In this document: in pieces, positions 27,335-36,031 of the stretch
Layout of the letters: the number at the start of each line of letters is the position of its first letter
Numbering within the stretch: position 1 is the first letter of the stretch
From: Bog-473 sp963834405
Lineage (GTDB): Bacteria > Actinomycetota > Acidimicrobiia > Acidimicrobiales > RAAP-2
Length of the DNA stretch: 64,000 nucleotides
Assembly: GCA_963834405.1 (NCBI GenBank)
Contig: CAWIBX010000005.1
Location: 1,674,001 to 1,738,000 of the forward strand
Direction of reading: 5' to 3'
Program-made: the position numbers and the translations under genes
Notes under the pieces: model-generated
The model's input: the letters and a program-made list of their open reading frames with translations, nothing else
What the model was told of the DNA's origin: nothing
Database searches by the model: none

Positions 27335-28068
27335 GCCACCGCTCCCGTCGTCTCGACCGGCGTCTCCGCCGGCGCGAGGTCGGCGGCCCGGTAGCGGCCG
27401 CTCGGCCGCGTGCTCCCGATCAGCTCCAGGAAGGCGGGCACCACGCTCACGGGCTCGGGCCGGTCGGAGATGTCCTCACCGGGGAACGCGGCCTGGTGCA
27501 TGGCGGTGCGCAGGTCGCCGGGATCGACGGTCCAGACCGTCAGCTCCGGCACCTCGACTGCGAGCACGGCTCCGAGATGTTCGAGCGCCGCCTTCCCGGC
27601 GCCGTAGCCACCCCAGCCCTCGTAGGCCTCGACCCCGGCGTCCGACGTGATGTCGATCACGCGCGGGCGTGGCGAGTCCAACAGAAGAGGCAACGCGTCC
27701 TGGATCAGCCCGAGCGGCGCGACGACGTTCACATCGAACGCGACGCGCAGGTCGCCGAGCGGATAGTCCGAGAGCGGCGGGAGTGGTGACGCACCGAGCG
27801 TGCCGGCGTTGTTGACCACCAGATCGACCCCGCCGAGCTCGAAGGCCGCGCCGGTGAGGTCGTGGCGGTGGTCCGGGTCGGTCACGTCGCCCGGCACGGC
27901 GGCCACGGTCACCCCCTCCGCGGCGACACGGCGCATACGAGCGGCCGCCGCTTCCAGCGCGCCCCCGTCGCGTCCGTCGATCACGACCGACCAACCCGAC
28001 CGGGCCAGTCCCGTTGCCAGTGCCTCCCCGAGCCCCCGGGATGCCCCTGTCACGATTGCCACGCTCAT
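27331..28068 (-). CDS. Short-chain dehydrogenase/reductase
   Basis: 245 residues. The NAD(P) motif TGASRGLGEALA (Gly-rich), NNAG in VVNNAGTLGAS, Ser in ITSDAG and the active-site YGAGK are all present. It is a classical SDR of unknown substrate. It is first in an operon with queA-like and SufR-like genes. The ATG at 28068 is chosen over longer readings because a GGGTGG site and an AT-rich promoter region precede it. Confidence 0.84.
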   Translation of the reverse strand: MSVAIVTGASRGLGEALATGLARSGWSVVIDGRDGGALEAAAARMRRVAAEGVTVAAVPGDVTDPDHRHDLTGAAFELGGVDLVVNNAGTLGASPLPPLSDYPLGDLRVAFDVNVVAPLGLIQDALPLLLDSPRPRVIDITSDAGVEAYEGWGGYGAGKAALEHLGAVLAVEVPELTVWTVDPGDLRTAMHQAAFPGEDISDRPEPVSVVPAFLELIGSTRPSGRYRAADLAPAETPVETTGAVA

Positions 28069-28116
28069 GGCTGCCCACCCTTTCCGGACGATGGGATCGC
28101 CTCTGCGCGAATATAA

Positions 28117-28130
28117 CAAGGATTCCCTTG
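28117..28130. promoter_or_regulatory. Inverted repeat CAAGG-N4-CCTTG upstream of the SDR-queA-regulator operon
   Basis: 5-bp perfect arms lie in a short AT-rich stretch (28109-28143), unusual for this GC-rich window, 49 bp before the SDR ATG. It also lies next to the glpK stop. It could be the operator for the SufR-like protein encoded at the end of the operon; this is inference from location. Confidence 0.4.
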
Positions 28131-28132
28131 CT

Positions 28133-29724
28133 TTATTTCTCCTTTTCCGGAAAGGTCTCCCGAGCAGCCCAGCCGCCTGCCTTCTCGACCGCCCGGCGCC
28201 ACACGGCGTAGGTGGCGTCGGCCAGCTCCGGCGGGAGCTGGGGCTCGAACACGGCCTCGGCCTGCCACAGGCCGGCGAGGTCGTCGAGCGACGACCACAC
28301 CGCCTCGGCCAGCCCGGCCATGGTGGCGGCCCCGAGCGCGGTCGACTCGAGCGAGCGGGGACGCGCGACCGACATGCGGCTCTGTTCGGCCTGCAATTGG
28401 AGGAGGAGGTCCATGGCGGCCGCACCCCCGTCAGCCCGCAGCGCGGACAGGTGGTGCGCGGAGGCGGTGGCCATGGCATCGGTCATGTCCCGCACCTGGA
28501 ACGCCATCGCCTCCACGCAGGCGCGGCGAGCTGGGCGCGGCCGGCGCCGCGCGTGAGGCCGGTGATGATGCCGCGCGCGTCGGGGTCCCACCACGGGCTG
28601 CCGAGTCCCGTCAGTGCGGGGACGAAGGTGACGCCGCCGCTGTCGGGGACCGACGCCGCCAGCGGGCCCACTTCGCTCGCCGCGCTGATGATGCCGAGGC
28701 CGTCGCGCAGCCACTGGATCGCCGCGCCGGAGACGAAGGCAGAGCCCTCGAGCGCGTAGGCGACGCGCCCGCGGACCGGGTCCGCGTGCGCGCCGAGGTC
28801 CCACGCGCAGCTGACGACGAGTCCCTCGGGCGCGGGCGGGCGCTCGGGTCCGGCGTGGGCGAGCACGAAGCTGCCGGTGCCGTAGGTGACCTTCACCATG
28901 CCGGGATCGACGCAGGCCTGGCCGAAAAGCGCGGCCTGCTGGTCGCCGAGGATGGCGGAGACCGGCACGCCGTGGAGCACGGCGGCCGCCGCCTCGCCGA
29001 TCTCGCCGAGCGCGGCGGTGCCGAAGCGGCCAGCGGAGGGCCGCACGTCGGGGAGGGTGTGCCGCGGGACGCCGAAGAGCTCGCACAGCTCGGGGTCCCA
29101 GGCGAGCGTCGCCGTGTTCAGCAGGAGGGTGCGGCTCGCGTTGGACGGGTCGGTGGCGTAGACGCCGCCGTGGATACCGCCGGTGAGGTTCCACAGGACC
29201 CAGGTGTCGACGGTGCAGAAGGACAGGCTCGGGTCGCCGGGCCCGAGGGCGAGGCTGCCGTGGCGGAGGAGCCAGGCGGCCTTGGTGGCGCTGAAGTACG
29301 GATCGAGCACGAGGCCGGTCCGTTCCCGCACGAGCGGGAGGTGGCCGGCGTCCCGGAGCTCGGCGCACGGCTCGGCCGTGCGGCGGTCCTGCCACACGAT
29401 GGCGCGGTGGAGCGGGCGCCCGGTGGTGCGGTCGAACGCGACGAGGGTCTCGCGCTGGTTGGTGATCCCGATGGCGGCGACGGTGGTGCCGGCGGCGGCG
29501 AGGCGGGTGCCGACCTCGGCCAGGGTGGTGCGCACGGCGGCCCAGATCTCGTCGGGGTCGTGCTCCACCCAGCCCGGGCGGGGGAAGTGCTGGGTCAGCT
29601 CCCGGTAGGCGACGTCGGTGACCCGCGCCTGGGGGTCGACGGCGAGGGCCCGGACGCCGGTCGTGCCCGCATCGATGGCGACGACGGCGGCCGAGGAGGG
29701 CGTCGGCGACGGCGACGGCGTCAT
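28133..29724 (-). pseudogene. glpK: Glycerol kinase (FGGY family) with one frameshift
   Basis: Two frames join to a ~530-residue FGGY kinase. The N-terminal part has VVAIDAGTTGVRALAVD, ITNQRETLVAFDRTTGRPL, LDPYFSATKAAWLLRH, GDQQAALFGQ and GSPWWDPDARGIITGLTRG. At ~28525 the frame must change: the DNA reads CAGCTCGCCGCGCCTGCG where CAGCTCGCCCGCGCCTGC gives QLARACVEAMAFQVRDM, the expected ATPase core. One C is missing. After the shift the frame continues to a stop at 28133. It would phosphorylate glycerol to sn-glycerol-3-phosphate. With otherwise clean sequence, an assembly error is as likely as inactivation. Confidence 0.88.
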
Positions 29725-29829
29725 GGAGGGCCGACGCTAACCGGAGGCCTGTGGGGACGCCCGGGAGGACGCCCGCGTGCAAACCATCGCGAACGGCCCG
29801 TGACCTGCGGGGACGTGAGGCGCCCTTCG

Positions 29830-29859
29830 TTGACAACGGCGTAACTACAGTGATGTAAT
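29830..29859 (+). promoter_or_regulatory. Promoter of the ribonucleotide reductase gene
   Basis: TTGACA (29830-29835), an 18-bp spacer and TGTAAT (29854-29859) form the best sigma-70-like promoter in the window. Transcription would start near 29866, inside the first NrdR box, leaving a leader of roughly 120-210 nt before the coding region. Confidence 0.6.
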
Positions 29860-29861
29860 GA

Positions 29862-29909
29862 CCACAGCATCTCGTGTCTCAGCGGAGGGCAGACCACTAT
29901 ATATTGTGG
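29862..29909 (+). promoter_or_regulatory. Tandem NrdR boxes
   Basis: CCACTATATATTGTGG at 29894-29909 is a near-exact match to the NrdR consensus ACACWATATATWGTGT. A weaker copy, CCACAGCATCTCGTGT (about 11 of 16 positions), lies at 29862-29877, exactly 32 bp upstream start to start. Pairs of 16-bp boxes separated by about 16 bp are the known NrdR arrangement. NrdR would repress the reductase when dATP/ATP levels signal sufficiency. Confidence 0.75.
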
Positions 29910-29930
29910 TCTGGAGCGTTTTTGCCCTCC
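29884..29930 (+). other. Nested hairpin in the ribonucleotide reductase leader
   Basis: Outer arms GGAGGGC (29884-29890) and GCCCTCC (29924-29930) enclose the inverted repeat CAGACCAC/GTGGTCTG that forms the second NrdR box. If transcribed, the RNA could fold into a long stem with an internal loop containing T5. It may be a consequence of operator symmetry or an extra leader control; no B12-riboswitch box was found. Confidence 0.4.
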
Positions 29931-30075
29931 CCGGAGCCACGGGGTCCAACCGTGCCGGGGACACACCGCTCCGCTAGACGAGGGGGTGGCGCTGCCGACG
30001 GCGCAGCGCAGTCAGGCAGTCCCGTCAGAGCAAGAGCGACCCGGCAACAGCAGCCACGAGGAGGACCCCAGCGCC

Positions 30076-33000
30076 ATGGCCATCGCCCCCCAGCGATCCG
30101 AGATCGGCATCCGCCGGCACTTCACGACCGAGGGTGTGCACCCCTACGACCAGGTGCGCTGGGAGCGACGCGACGCGCGCATCACCAATTTCCGCGACGG
30201 CACGGTGGCCTTCGAGCAGCTGGGCGTCGAGGTGCCCGAGTCCTGGAGCGTCAACGCCACCAACATCCTGTCCCAGAAGTACTTCCGCGGGACGCTGGGC
30301 ACACCCGAGCGCGAGTGGTCGCTCAAGCAGGTGGCCGACCGCGTGGCCGACACGCTGACGGCATGGGGCATCAAGGACGGCTACTTCGTCGACGACGAGG
30401 AGGCCCAGGTCTTCAACCACGAGCTGAAGTACCTCATCATCCACCAGAAGGCCGCGTTCAACTCGCCGGTGTGGTTCAACATCGGCGTGCAAGGGGTGCC
30501 CCAGCAGGGCTCGGCGTGCTTCATCCTGGCGGTCGAGGACACCATGGACTCCATCCTCAACTGGTACGTCGAGGAGGGCTTCATCTTCAAGGGCGGCTCC
30601 GGTGCGGGTGTCAATCTCTCGCGGATCCGCTCATCGCACGAGCTGCTCAAGGGTGGCGGGACGGCCTCGGGACCGGTCAGCTTCATGCGCGGCGCCGACG
30701 CGTCGGCGGGGACGATCAAGTCGGGCGGCAAGACGCGGCGCGCCGCCAAGATGGTCATCCTCGACGCCGACCACCCCGATGTGGAGGACTTCATCTGGTG
30801 CAAGGCGATCGAGGAGCGCAAGGCCCGGGTGCTGCGCGACGCCGGCTTCGACATGGACCTCGACGGCGCGGACAGCCACTCGACGCAGTACCAGAACGCC
30901 AACAACTCGGTGCGGGTCACCGACGAGTTCATGGAGGCCGTGATAGACGGGCGCGACTGGGACCTCGTGGCGAGGACGGACGACTCGGTCGTGCGGACCG
31001 TGCCGGCCCGTGACCTCTTCCGCCAGATCGCGCACTCGGCGTGGGAGTGCGCCGACCCCGGCCTGCAGTACGACACCACAATCAACCGCTGGCACACGGC
31101 GCCGATGACGGGGCGGATCAACGGGTCCAACCCCTGCTTCCCGGGCTCGGCCAAGGTGCACACCGACAAGGGCCTGATCCCGTTCCGCGAGCTGTTCGAG
31201 CGCGCCAACAACGGTGAGACCTTCGGGATCTACACGCACGACGCGACCAATCCCGACACGCCGGCCCAGCAGATGGAGATCACGTCGCCCGAGGCCTTCA
31301 TGATCACCGGCTACAACGACATCGTCCGCTTGCGCTTCGACAACGGCGCCGAGCTCCGCTGCACGCCGTCGCACAAGATCTTTACGGTCAACCGCGGCTA
31401 CGTGGAGGCGCGGCAGCTCGTCTTCACCGACGAGGTCAAGCTGTTGGACCTCGAGGCGCCCGCGGTCGACGCGGATCATGTGTTGCCGGTGTCGTCGGAT
31501 CCGGCGGACTACTGGACCAAGGGCGACCACGCTCAGCCTCTGCGATTCCCCGAGACCTGGTCGGAGGAGATCGCGCACTATCTCGGTTGGCTGATCGGCG
31601 ACGGATCCACGTCCGGCAACACGGTGGCATCGATTTACGGGAGCGCCGAGGACCGCGACGAGATCCTGCCCCGCCATGCCGAGCTGCTCGACTGGGTGAA
31701 TTGCGGGCGGCCGATCAAGCCGTCTGAGCAGGCCAATGGCACGGTGCAGCTCCGGCTGGCGCGCCGAGCGTTCAAGCATTTCATCGAGGCGCTTGGTGTG
31801 AAGGCGGTCAAGGGTCCCGAGAAGACCGTTCCGTGGTCGATTGAGCGGGCGCCGGCGGAGTTCGTCTCGGCGTTCCTGCGTGGGCTGTACGACGCGGACG
31901 GGTGCGTGGTCACTGCCGGTAAGAACCACTACGTGGGCTTGAGCTCGACCTCTCCGGGGCTCCTTCAAGGGGTGCAGACGCTCTTGAGCACATTCGGCAT
32001 CATGAGCCGTCTGTACCAGACGAAGGGTGCCGGGAGCGAGGGTTCGTTCTCCTATGTCAACAAGGCAGGAGAGACGAAGCGCTACGGGCACTCTGCCTCC
32101 TATGACCTGCGTATCACTTCAGAGTCGATCGTCACCTTTGCCCAGCACATCGGGTTCTCCCTGAGCCGGAAGTCAGCGCAGCTGCGCAGCATCGTGGTCG
32201 AGGCTCCAAGGGGTCCGTACTCGGCGCGTACGACGGCGCACTTGCTCGAGCGCACAAACGACGGCATCGAGCTGACCTACAACCTGACCGAGCCGCGCAA
32301 TCACTCGTACGTGGTGAATGGGGTGGTTGTCCGCAACTGCTCGGAATATGTTCACCTCGACAACTCGGCCTGCAATCTGGCCTCCATGAACTTGCTCACC
32401 TTCCTGGACGGGAACGACGAGTTCGACGTGGACGGGTTCAAGGCGGCCGTGTCGGTCGTGTTCACCGGCATGGAGATCATCGTCGGCAACGCCGACTACC
32501 CGACGGAGAAGATCGCCGAGACGACGCGCGCCTTCCGCCAGCTCGGTATCGGCTACGCCAACCTGGGCGCGCTGCTCATGGCGGAGGGACTGCCCTACGA
32601 CTCGGACGCCGGGCGGGCCTGGGCGGCCGCCATCACGGCGCTGCTGACGGGGCACGCCTACGCCACGTCGGCCCGCACGGCGGCGCGCATGGGTCCCTTC
32701 GCCGGCTACCACGAGAACCGCGACGCCATGCTCAACGTGCTGCGGATGCACCAGGCCGAGGCCTCCCGCATAGACGAGGACGTCGTGCCGCCCGAGCTGC
32801 TGTCGGCGGCCCAGGAGTCCTGGGACACGGCGGTCGAGATGGCTGAGCTCTGGGGCGTGCGCAACTCGCAAGCCTCGGTACTGGCACCGACCGGATGCCT
32901 TGTGGGGGGGACGCTGGTGACGACGGATCGCGGTCTCGTGCGGCTTGGTTCGTTAGGTGATCCCGACGGCGAAACGTGGCAGGAACTCGATCTGGACGTC

Positions 33001-35487
33001 GCCACCGACGAGGGAACGCGATCCGCAACGAAGTTCTACGTCAATGGTTCCGAGGCTGTGGTGAGCGTGGACACCGCTCGCGGGCATCGGCTACAGGGAA
33101 CGGCGACGCACCGGATCAAGGTCGTCGATCCCGTTTCGGGGGACTGGGTGTGGCGCCGCTTCAGCGACCTCAAGCCGGGTGAACTGGTTCCGCTGGCCAT
33201 GGGAAGACTGGTGGGCGAATCGCAGGAGGTGCCGCTCCCGCCATTGGCCGAGGCCTACTGGACAGGCGAGCACCACGTGCGGGTGCCGCGGCGTATGACT
33301 GCCGAGCTGTCAGAGATCATCGGGTACTTCATGGGTGACGGCTCGCTGCACAGTCGTGGTCTGCGATTCTGTGTGACCGAGTCTGACTTCGACGTGGCGG
33401 AGCGCTTGCGTGCGCTGTGCAAGGAAACTTTCGGCGACGCAGGCAAGGCGACGCCCAAGCGTGGGTACACCGAGGTACGCATCGACTCGGTCCGGCTCGC
33501 CCTGTGGTGGGAGGCCTGCGGCTTTGCGAAGCAAGAGCCGAGCGAAGGTCACAGAGGCAAGGGTTACACGGCGCACATCCCCAATGCCGTGCTGCATGCC
33601 AACGACACTTCGGTTTACGCCGCCTTCCTCAGAGGCCTTTACGAGGCGGACGGTGACACGAGTGCTGGGTATCCCACGCTCAAGAACACGTCGCTACAGC
33701 TCGCTCGCGACGCCCAGACCGTCATGCTGGCGCTCGGTATCCCGACCACGCTGTCGATAAAGGACCGGACAGCAGGAACGAGCTGGGGCACGGCGCCGCT
33801 GGCGACGCTGCGGACGCTCAACGCGTCGTACGCGGCGCGTTGGCTCGAGGTGATCGGGTTCATGGGCGACCGGAAGAATTCGGGGGTCAGAAGCTATGAC
33901 ACGTCCATATCCCAGACAGCCCGTCACGACTACATACCGTTAACCCGAGCGTTGATCGATCGGCTGGCCCCGTCCAACGACCGCCTGCGGAAGGTGCTGC
34001 TGATGGAGCACAAGCGAGACCGGGTGAGCCGTCGCATGGCTACCGAGCTGTTCGAGCGGACGGGCGATCCTGAGCTCGCCCACCTGCTCGGGTTTTTTTA
34101 CGACACCGTGGAGTCGGCAGAACTCGGCCAGGACGAGCTGACTTTCGACCTCTCCGTGCCAGACAACGTCACGTACGTGGCAAACGGGTTCGTCAGCCAC
34201 AACACGATCGGCCTGTTGATGGATTGTGACACCACCGGGGTCGAGCCCGACCTGGGCCTGGTGAAGACGAAGAAGCTGGTGGGCGGCGGCACCATGTCGA
34301 TCGTCAACCAGACCGTGCCGCGGGCGCTGGCCAAGCTCGACTACCCGCCGGACCAGGTGGAGGACATCGTCGCCTACGTCAACGAGCACATGTCGATCGT
34401 GGGGGCGCCACACCTGGCGCCCGAGCACCTGGCGGTGTTCGCCTGCTCCATGGGCGACAACACCATCCACTATTCGGGCCACATCCGGATGATGGGGGCG
34501 GTGCAGCCCTTCATCAGCGGCGCCATCTCGAAGACCGTCAACATGCCCGAGGACGTGACGGTCGAGGACGTGGAGCAGCTGCACATCGACGCCTGGCGCC
34601 TGGGCCTGAAGGCGGTCGCCATCTACCGGGACAACTGCAAGGTGGCGCAGCCGCTGTCGACGACCAAGAAGGAGAGCGCGGTGCTGAAGGGCGAGGGCGG
34701 CGACGCGGCTCCGGCCGGTTCGGACGCCGAGGCGCGGGACCGGGCCGCCTCCGAACGGATCGCCGAGCTGGAGGCGGCGCTGGCCCACGAGCGGGGGCGC
34801 CCGGTCGCCGACCCCGTGCTGGTCGGCGCGGTGCGGGAGCGCCTACCCCGCAAGCGCAACTCCAAGACCTTCTCCTTCCGGGTGGCCGACTGCGAGGGCT
34901 ACGTGACCGTGGGCGAATACGAGGACGGGCGGCCGGGCGAGGTCTTCATAAAGGTCTCGAAGCAGGGCTCGACCCTGGCCGGGATCATGGACGCGTTCTC
35001 CATCGCGATCAGCCTGGGCCTCCAGCACGGGGTGCCGCTGGCCACGTTCGTGACCAAGTACGCCAACATGAAGTTCGAGCCGGCCGGCATCACGGACGAC
35101 CCCGAGCTCCGCATCGCCTCCAGCCTGCTCGACTACATCTTCCGCCGCCTGGCGCTCGACTACCTGTCGGTGACCGAGCGCACCGAGCTCGGCATCCTCT
35201 CGACCCAGGAGCGCACGCAGCCGACGCTGCCGGGCGTGGAGGAGATGGCGACGCCGTCGTCCGGGCTGGTCGACGACGGGCCGGCGCCGGGCGGTGCGGC
35301 AGGCGGTCGCCCGGGTGGTGCGTCAGCGCCGCCCGCTGCGCCGTCGACCCTGCCGCCGTCGATGCAGCCGCTGGCCCGGGCCGAACAGCGCGACGCCCCG
35401 TTCTGTTACAACTGCGGCAACCACATGCAGCGGGCGGGTTCGTGCTACGTCTGCGGGAGTTGCGGGACGACCAGCGGCTGTTCCTGA
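30076..35487 (+). CDS. nrdJ: Class II (adenosylcobalamin-dependent) ribonucleotide reductase containing two inteins
   Basis: 1,803 codons from ATG 30076; GTG 29986 is open but adds atypical sequence. Removing two inteins leaves ~966 residues. Extein landmarks are IRRHFTTEGVHPYDQV, FNSPVWFNIG, FKGGSGAGVNLSRIRSSHE, NP/CSEYVHLDNSACNLASMNL, APTG/TIGLLMDCDTTG and a C-terminal Cys-rich tail CYNCGNHMQ..CYVCGSCG. That tail probably relays electrons from thioredoxin. The enzyme reduces ribonucleotides to deoxyribonucleotides using a B12 radical, independently of oxygen. Both inteins sit in conserved active-site segments, so splicing is needed for activity. A mobile cassette is inserted directly at its stop codon without altering the protein. 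Confidence 0.95.
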   Translation: MAIAPQRSEIGIRRHFTTEGVHPYDQVRWERRDARITNFRDGTVAFEQLGVEVPESWSVNATNILSQKYFRGTLGTPEREWSLKQVADRVADTLTAWGIKDGYFVDDEEAQVFNHELKYLIIHQKAAFNSPVWFNIGVQGVPQQGSACFILAVEDTMDSILNWYVEEGFIFKGGSGAGVNLSRIRSSHELLKGGGTASGPVSFMRGADASAGTIKSGGKTRRAAKMVILDADHPDVEDFIWCKAIEERKARVLRDAGFDMDLDGADSHSTQYQNANNSVRVTDEFMEAVIDGRDWDLVARTDDSVVRTVPARDLFRQIAHSAWECADPGLQYDTTINRWHTAPMTGRINGSNPCFPGSAKVHTDKGLIPFRELFERANNGETFGIYTHDATNPDTPAQQMEITSPEAFMITGYNDIVRLRFDNGAELRCTPSHKIFTVNRGYVEARQLVFTDEVKLLDLEAPAVDADHVLPVSSDPADYWTKGDHAQPLRFPETWSEEIAHYLGWLIGDGSTSGNTVASIYGSAEDRDEILPRHAELLDWVNCGRPIKPSEQANGTVQLRLARRAFKHFIEALGVKAVKGPEKTVPWSIERAPAEFVSAFLRGLYDADGCVVTAGKNHYVGLSSTSPGLLQGVQTLLSTFGIMSRLYQTKGAGSEGSFSYVNKAGETKRYGHSASYDLRITSESIVTFAQHIGFSLSRKSAQLRSIVVEAPRGPYSARTTAHLLERTNDGIELTYNLTEPRNHSYVVNGVVVRNCSEYVHLDNSACNLASMNLLTFLDGNDEFDVDGFKAAVSVVFTGMEIIVGNADYPTEKIAETTRAFRQLGIGYANLGALLMAEGLPYDSDAGRAWAAAITALLTGHAYATSARTAARMGPFAGYHENRDAMLNVLRMHQAEASRIDEDVVPPELLSAAQESWDTAVEMAELWGVRNSQASVLAPTGCLVGGTLVTTDRGLVRLGSLGDPDGETWQELDLDVATDEGTRSATKFYVNGSEAVVSVDTARGHRLQGTATHRIKVVDPVSGDWVWRRFSDLKPGELVPLAMGRLVGESQEVPLPPLAEAYWTGEHHVRVPRRMTAELSEIIGYFMGDGSLHSRGLRFCVTESDFDVAERLRALCKETFGDAGKATPKRGYTEVRIDSVRLALWWEACGFAKQEPSEGHRGKGYTAHIPNAVLHANDTSVYAAFLRGLYEADGDTSAGYPTLKNTSLQLARDAQTVMLALGIPTTLSIKDRTAGTSWGTAPLATLRTLNASYAARWLEVIGFMGDRKNSGVRSYDTSISQTARHDYIPLTRALIDRLAPSNDRLRKVLLMEHKRDRVSRRMATELFERTGDPELAHLLGFFYDTVESAELGQDELTFDLSVPDNVTYVANGFVSHNTIGLLMDCDTTGVEPDLGLVKTKKLVGGGTMSIVNQTVPRALAKLDYPPDQVEDIVAYVNEHMSIVGAPHLAPEHLAVFACSMGDNTIHYSGHIRMMGAVQPFISGAISKTVNMPEDVTVEDVEQLHIDAWRLGLKAVAIYRDNCKVAQPLSTTKKESAVLKGEGGDAAPAGSDAEARDRAASERIAELEAALAHERGRPVADPVLVGAVRERLPRKRNSKTFSFRVADCEGYVTVGEYEDGRPGEVFIKVSKQGSTLAGIMDAFSIAISLGLQHGVPLATFVTKYANMKFEPAGITDDPELRIASSLLDYIFRRLALDYLSVTERTELGILSTQERTQPTLPGVEEMATPSSGLVDDGPAPGGAAGGRPGGASAPPAAPSTLPPSMQPLARAEQRDAPFCYNCGNHMQRAGSCYVCGSCGTTSGCS
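31135..32337 (+). other. Intein 1 in nrdJ (401 aa, LAGLIDADG endonuclease type)
   Basis: Begins with Cys1 (CFPGSAKVHTDKGLIPF) after extein NGSNP and ends VVNGVVVRN, with Asn as the last residue and Cys (CSEYVHLD) as +1. The N-terminal splicing block B is LRCTPSHKIF with the TxxH-like motif. The internal endonuclease has both dodecapeptides: HYLGWLIGDGST and FLRGLYDADGCV. NHSYVVNG is block F; the penultimate residue is Arg rather than the common His. The insertion splits the catalytic NPCSEY loop. It looks able to splice. Confidence 0.92.
32896..34203 (+). other. Intein 2 in nrdJ (436 aa, LAGLIDADG endonuclease type)
   Basis: Begins with Cys1 (CLVGGTLVTTDRGLVRL) after extein VLAPTG and ends VANGFVSHN, with the standard His-Asn terminus and Thr (TIGLLMDC) as +1. 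Block B contains GTATHRIKV. Dodecapeptides are IIGYFMGDGSLH and FLRGLYEADGDT. Block F is NVTYVANGFV. It interrupts the conserved APTGTIG loop. Codon use is less GC-biased than the exteins, consistent with horizontal spread by homing. Confidence 0.93.
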
Positions 35488-35493
35488 TGTGCA

Positions 35494-35575
35494 ATCGCGT
35501 TTGATGACACGCCTGGATCGCGGCTGATGATGTGTTCGATCGCGGTTGATGACATCTCAATCGCGGTTGATGACA
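35494..35575 (+). repeat. Four subterminal direct repeats at the left end of the cassette
   Basis: Units start at 35494, 35517, 35539 and 35560 (spacing 23, 22, 21 bp), consensus ATCGCGGTTGATGACA; the second is the most divergent. Spacing near two helical turns suggests side-by-side binding of a transposase. They are not CRISPR repeats: the spacers are only 5-7 bp. Confidence 0.85.
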
Positions 35576-35621
35576 CGCGGGCCGCTCGCGCCAGTTGGCA
35601 CCGGTTGCAGGATCCCCGCCG

Positions 35622-36026
35622 GTGCCCTCCAACAACCCGTCGTTCGTCCCGAAGAGCCACCTCGTCCACGAAGGGCTCTTCGGTGACGAGGACGATCCGG
35701 AGTGGAAGCTGGCCCGCAACCTCTGCGACGCCGTCGAGCTGGCCCAATCACGTGAGCAGCACGAGCTCGCGCGGGCTGTGCGCAAGCAGCTCAAGGTCCA
35801 CAAGAACTCCATCGCTGATCTGGCCGAGGCGCTCGGGGTGCGCAAGGAGAACCTGTGGTCCAAGCTCGCCGGGGCTAAGCCGGCGATGGAGCCAGATCTG
35901 ATCGTGTGGTCCTGGCTTTCAGGGGAACCCCGGCGGACCTACCCTCTCGACGGGCTCACGGTGCGGCCGCGAATGGCCAAGCTCCCGGCGTTCCCTGTGC
36001 CGCGCGGCCGGGCTGGACAGCGGTAG
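35622..36026 (+). CDS. Small HTH-like protein of the mobile cassette
   Basis: 134 residues from GTG 35622 (an AGGA site about 10 nt upstream; TTG 35595 is open too). The centre SIADLAEALGVRKENLWSKL resembles an Xre/Cro-type helix-turn-helix, followed by AGAKPAMEPDLIVWSWLSGE. The N-terminal half is helical and acidic (EWKLARNLCDAVELAQSREQ). It may regulate the module or act as its partner protein. It ends 5 bp before the SIR2 gene, so the two are co-translated. The frame is fully intact, unlike its neighbour. I do not recognise a named family. Confidence 0.7.
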   Translation: MPSNNPSFVPKSHLVHEGLFGDEDDPEWKLARNLCDAVELAQSREQHELARAVRKQLKVHKNSIADLAEALGVRKENLWSKLAGAKPAMEPDLIVWSWLSGEPRRTYPLDGLTVRPRMAKLPAFPVPRGRAGQR

Positions 36027-36031
36027 ATCAC

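Noticed and set aside
28133..29836. A 567-residue Arg/Pro-rich protein on the minus strand
   Set aside because: Only its last ~130 codons are real (the glpK C-terminus after the frameshift); the rest is a shadow of the glpK N-terminus.
29920..30075. An adenosylcobalamin riboswitch before the B12-dependent reductase
   Set aside because: No B12 box (GCCACTG-like) or the expected multi-stem layout could be found in the leader; NrdR sites explain the symmetry.
29986..30075. GTG 29986 as the nrdJ start
   Set aside because: It adds 30 residues with poor codon bias, while homologous sequence begins near ATG 30076. Kept only as an alternative.
35488..35580. A short CRISPR array downstream of nrdJ
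   Set aside because: Repeats are only ~16 bp with 5-7 bp between them and vary in sequence; no cas genes. They fit transposon end repeats instead.
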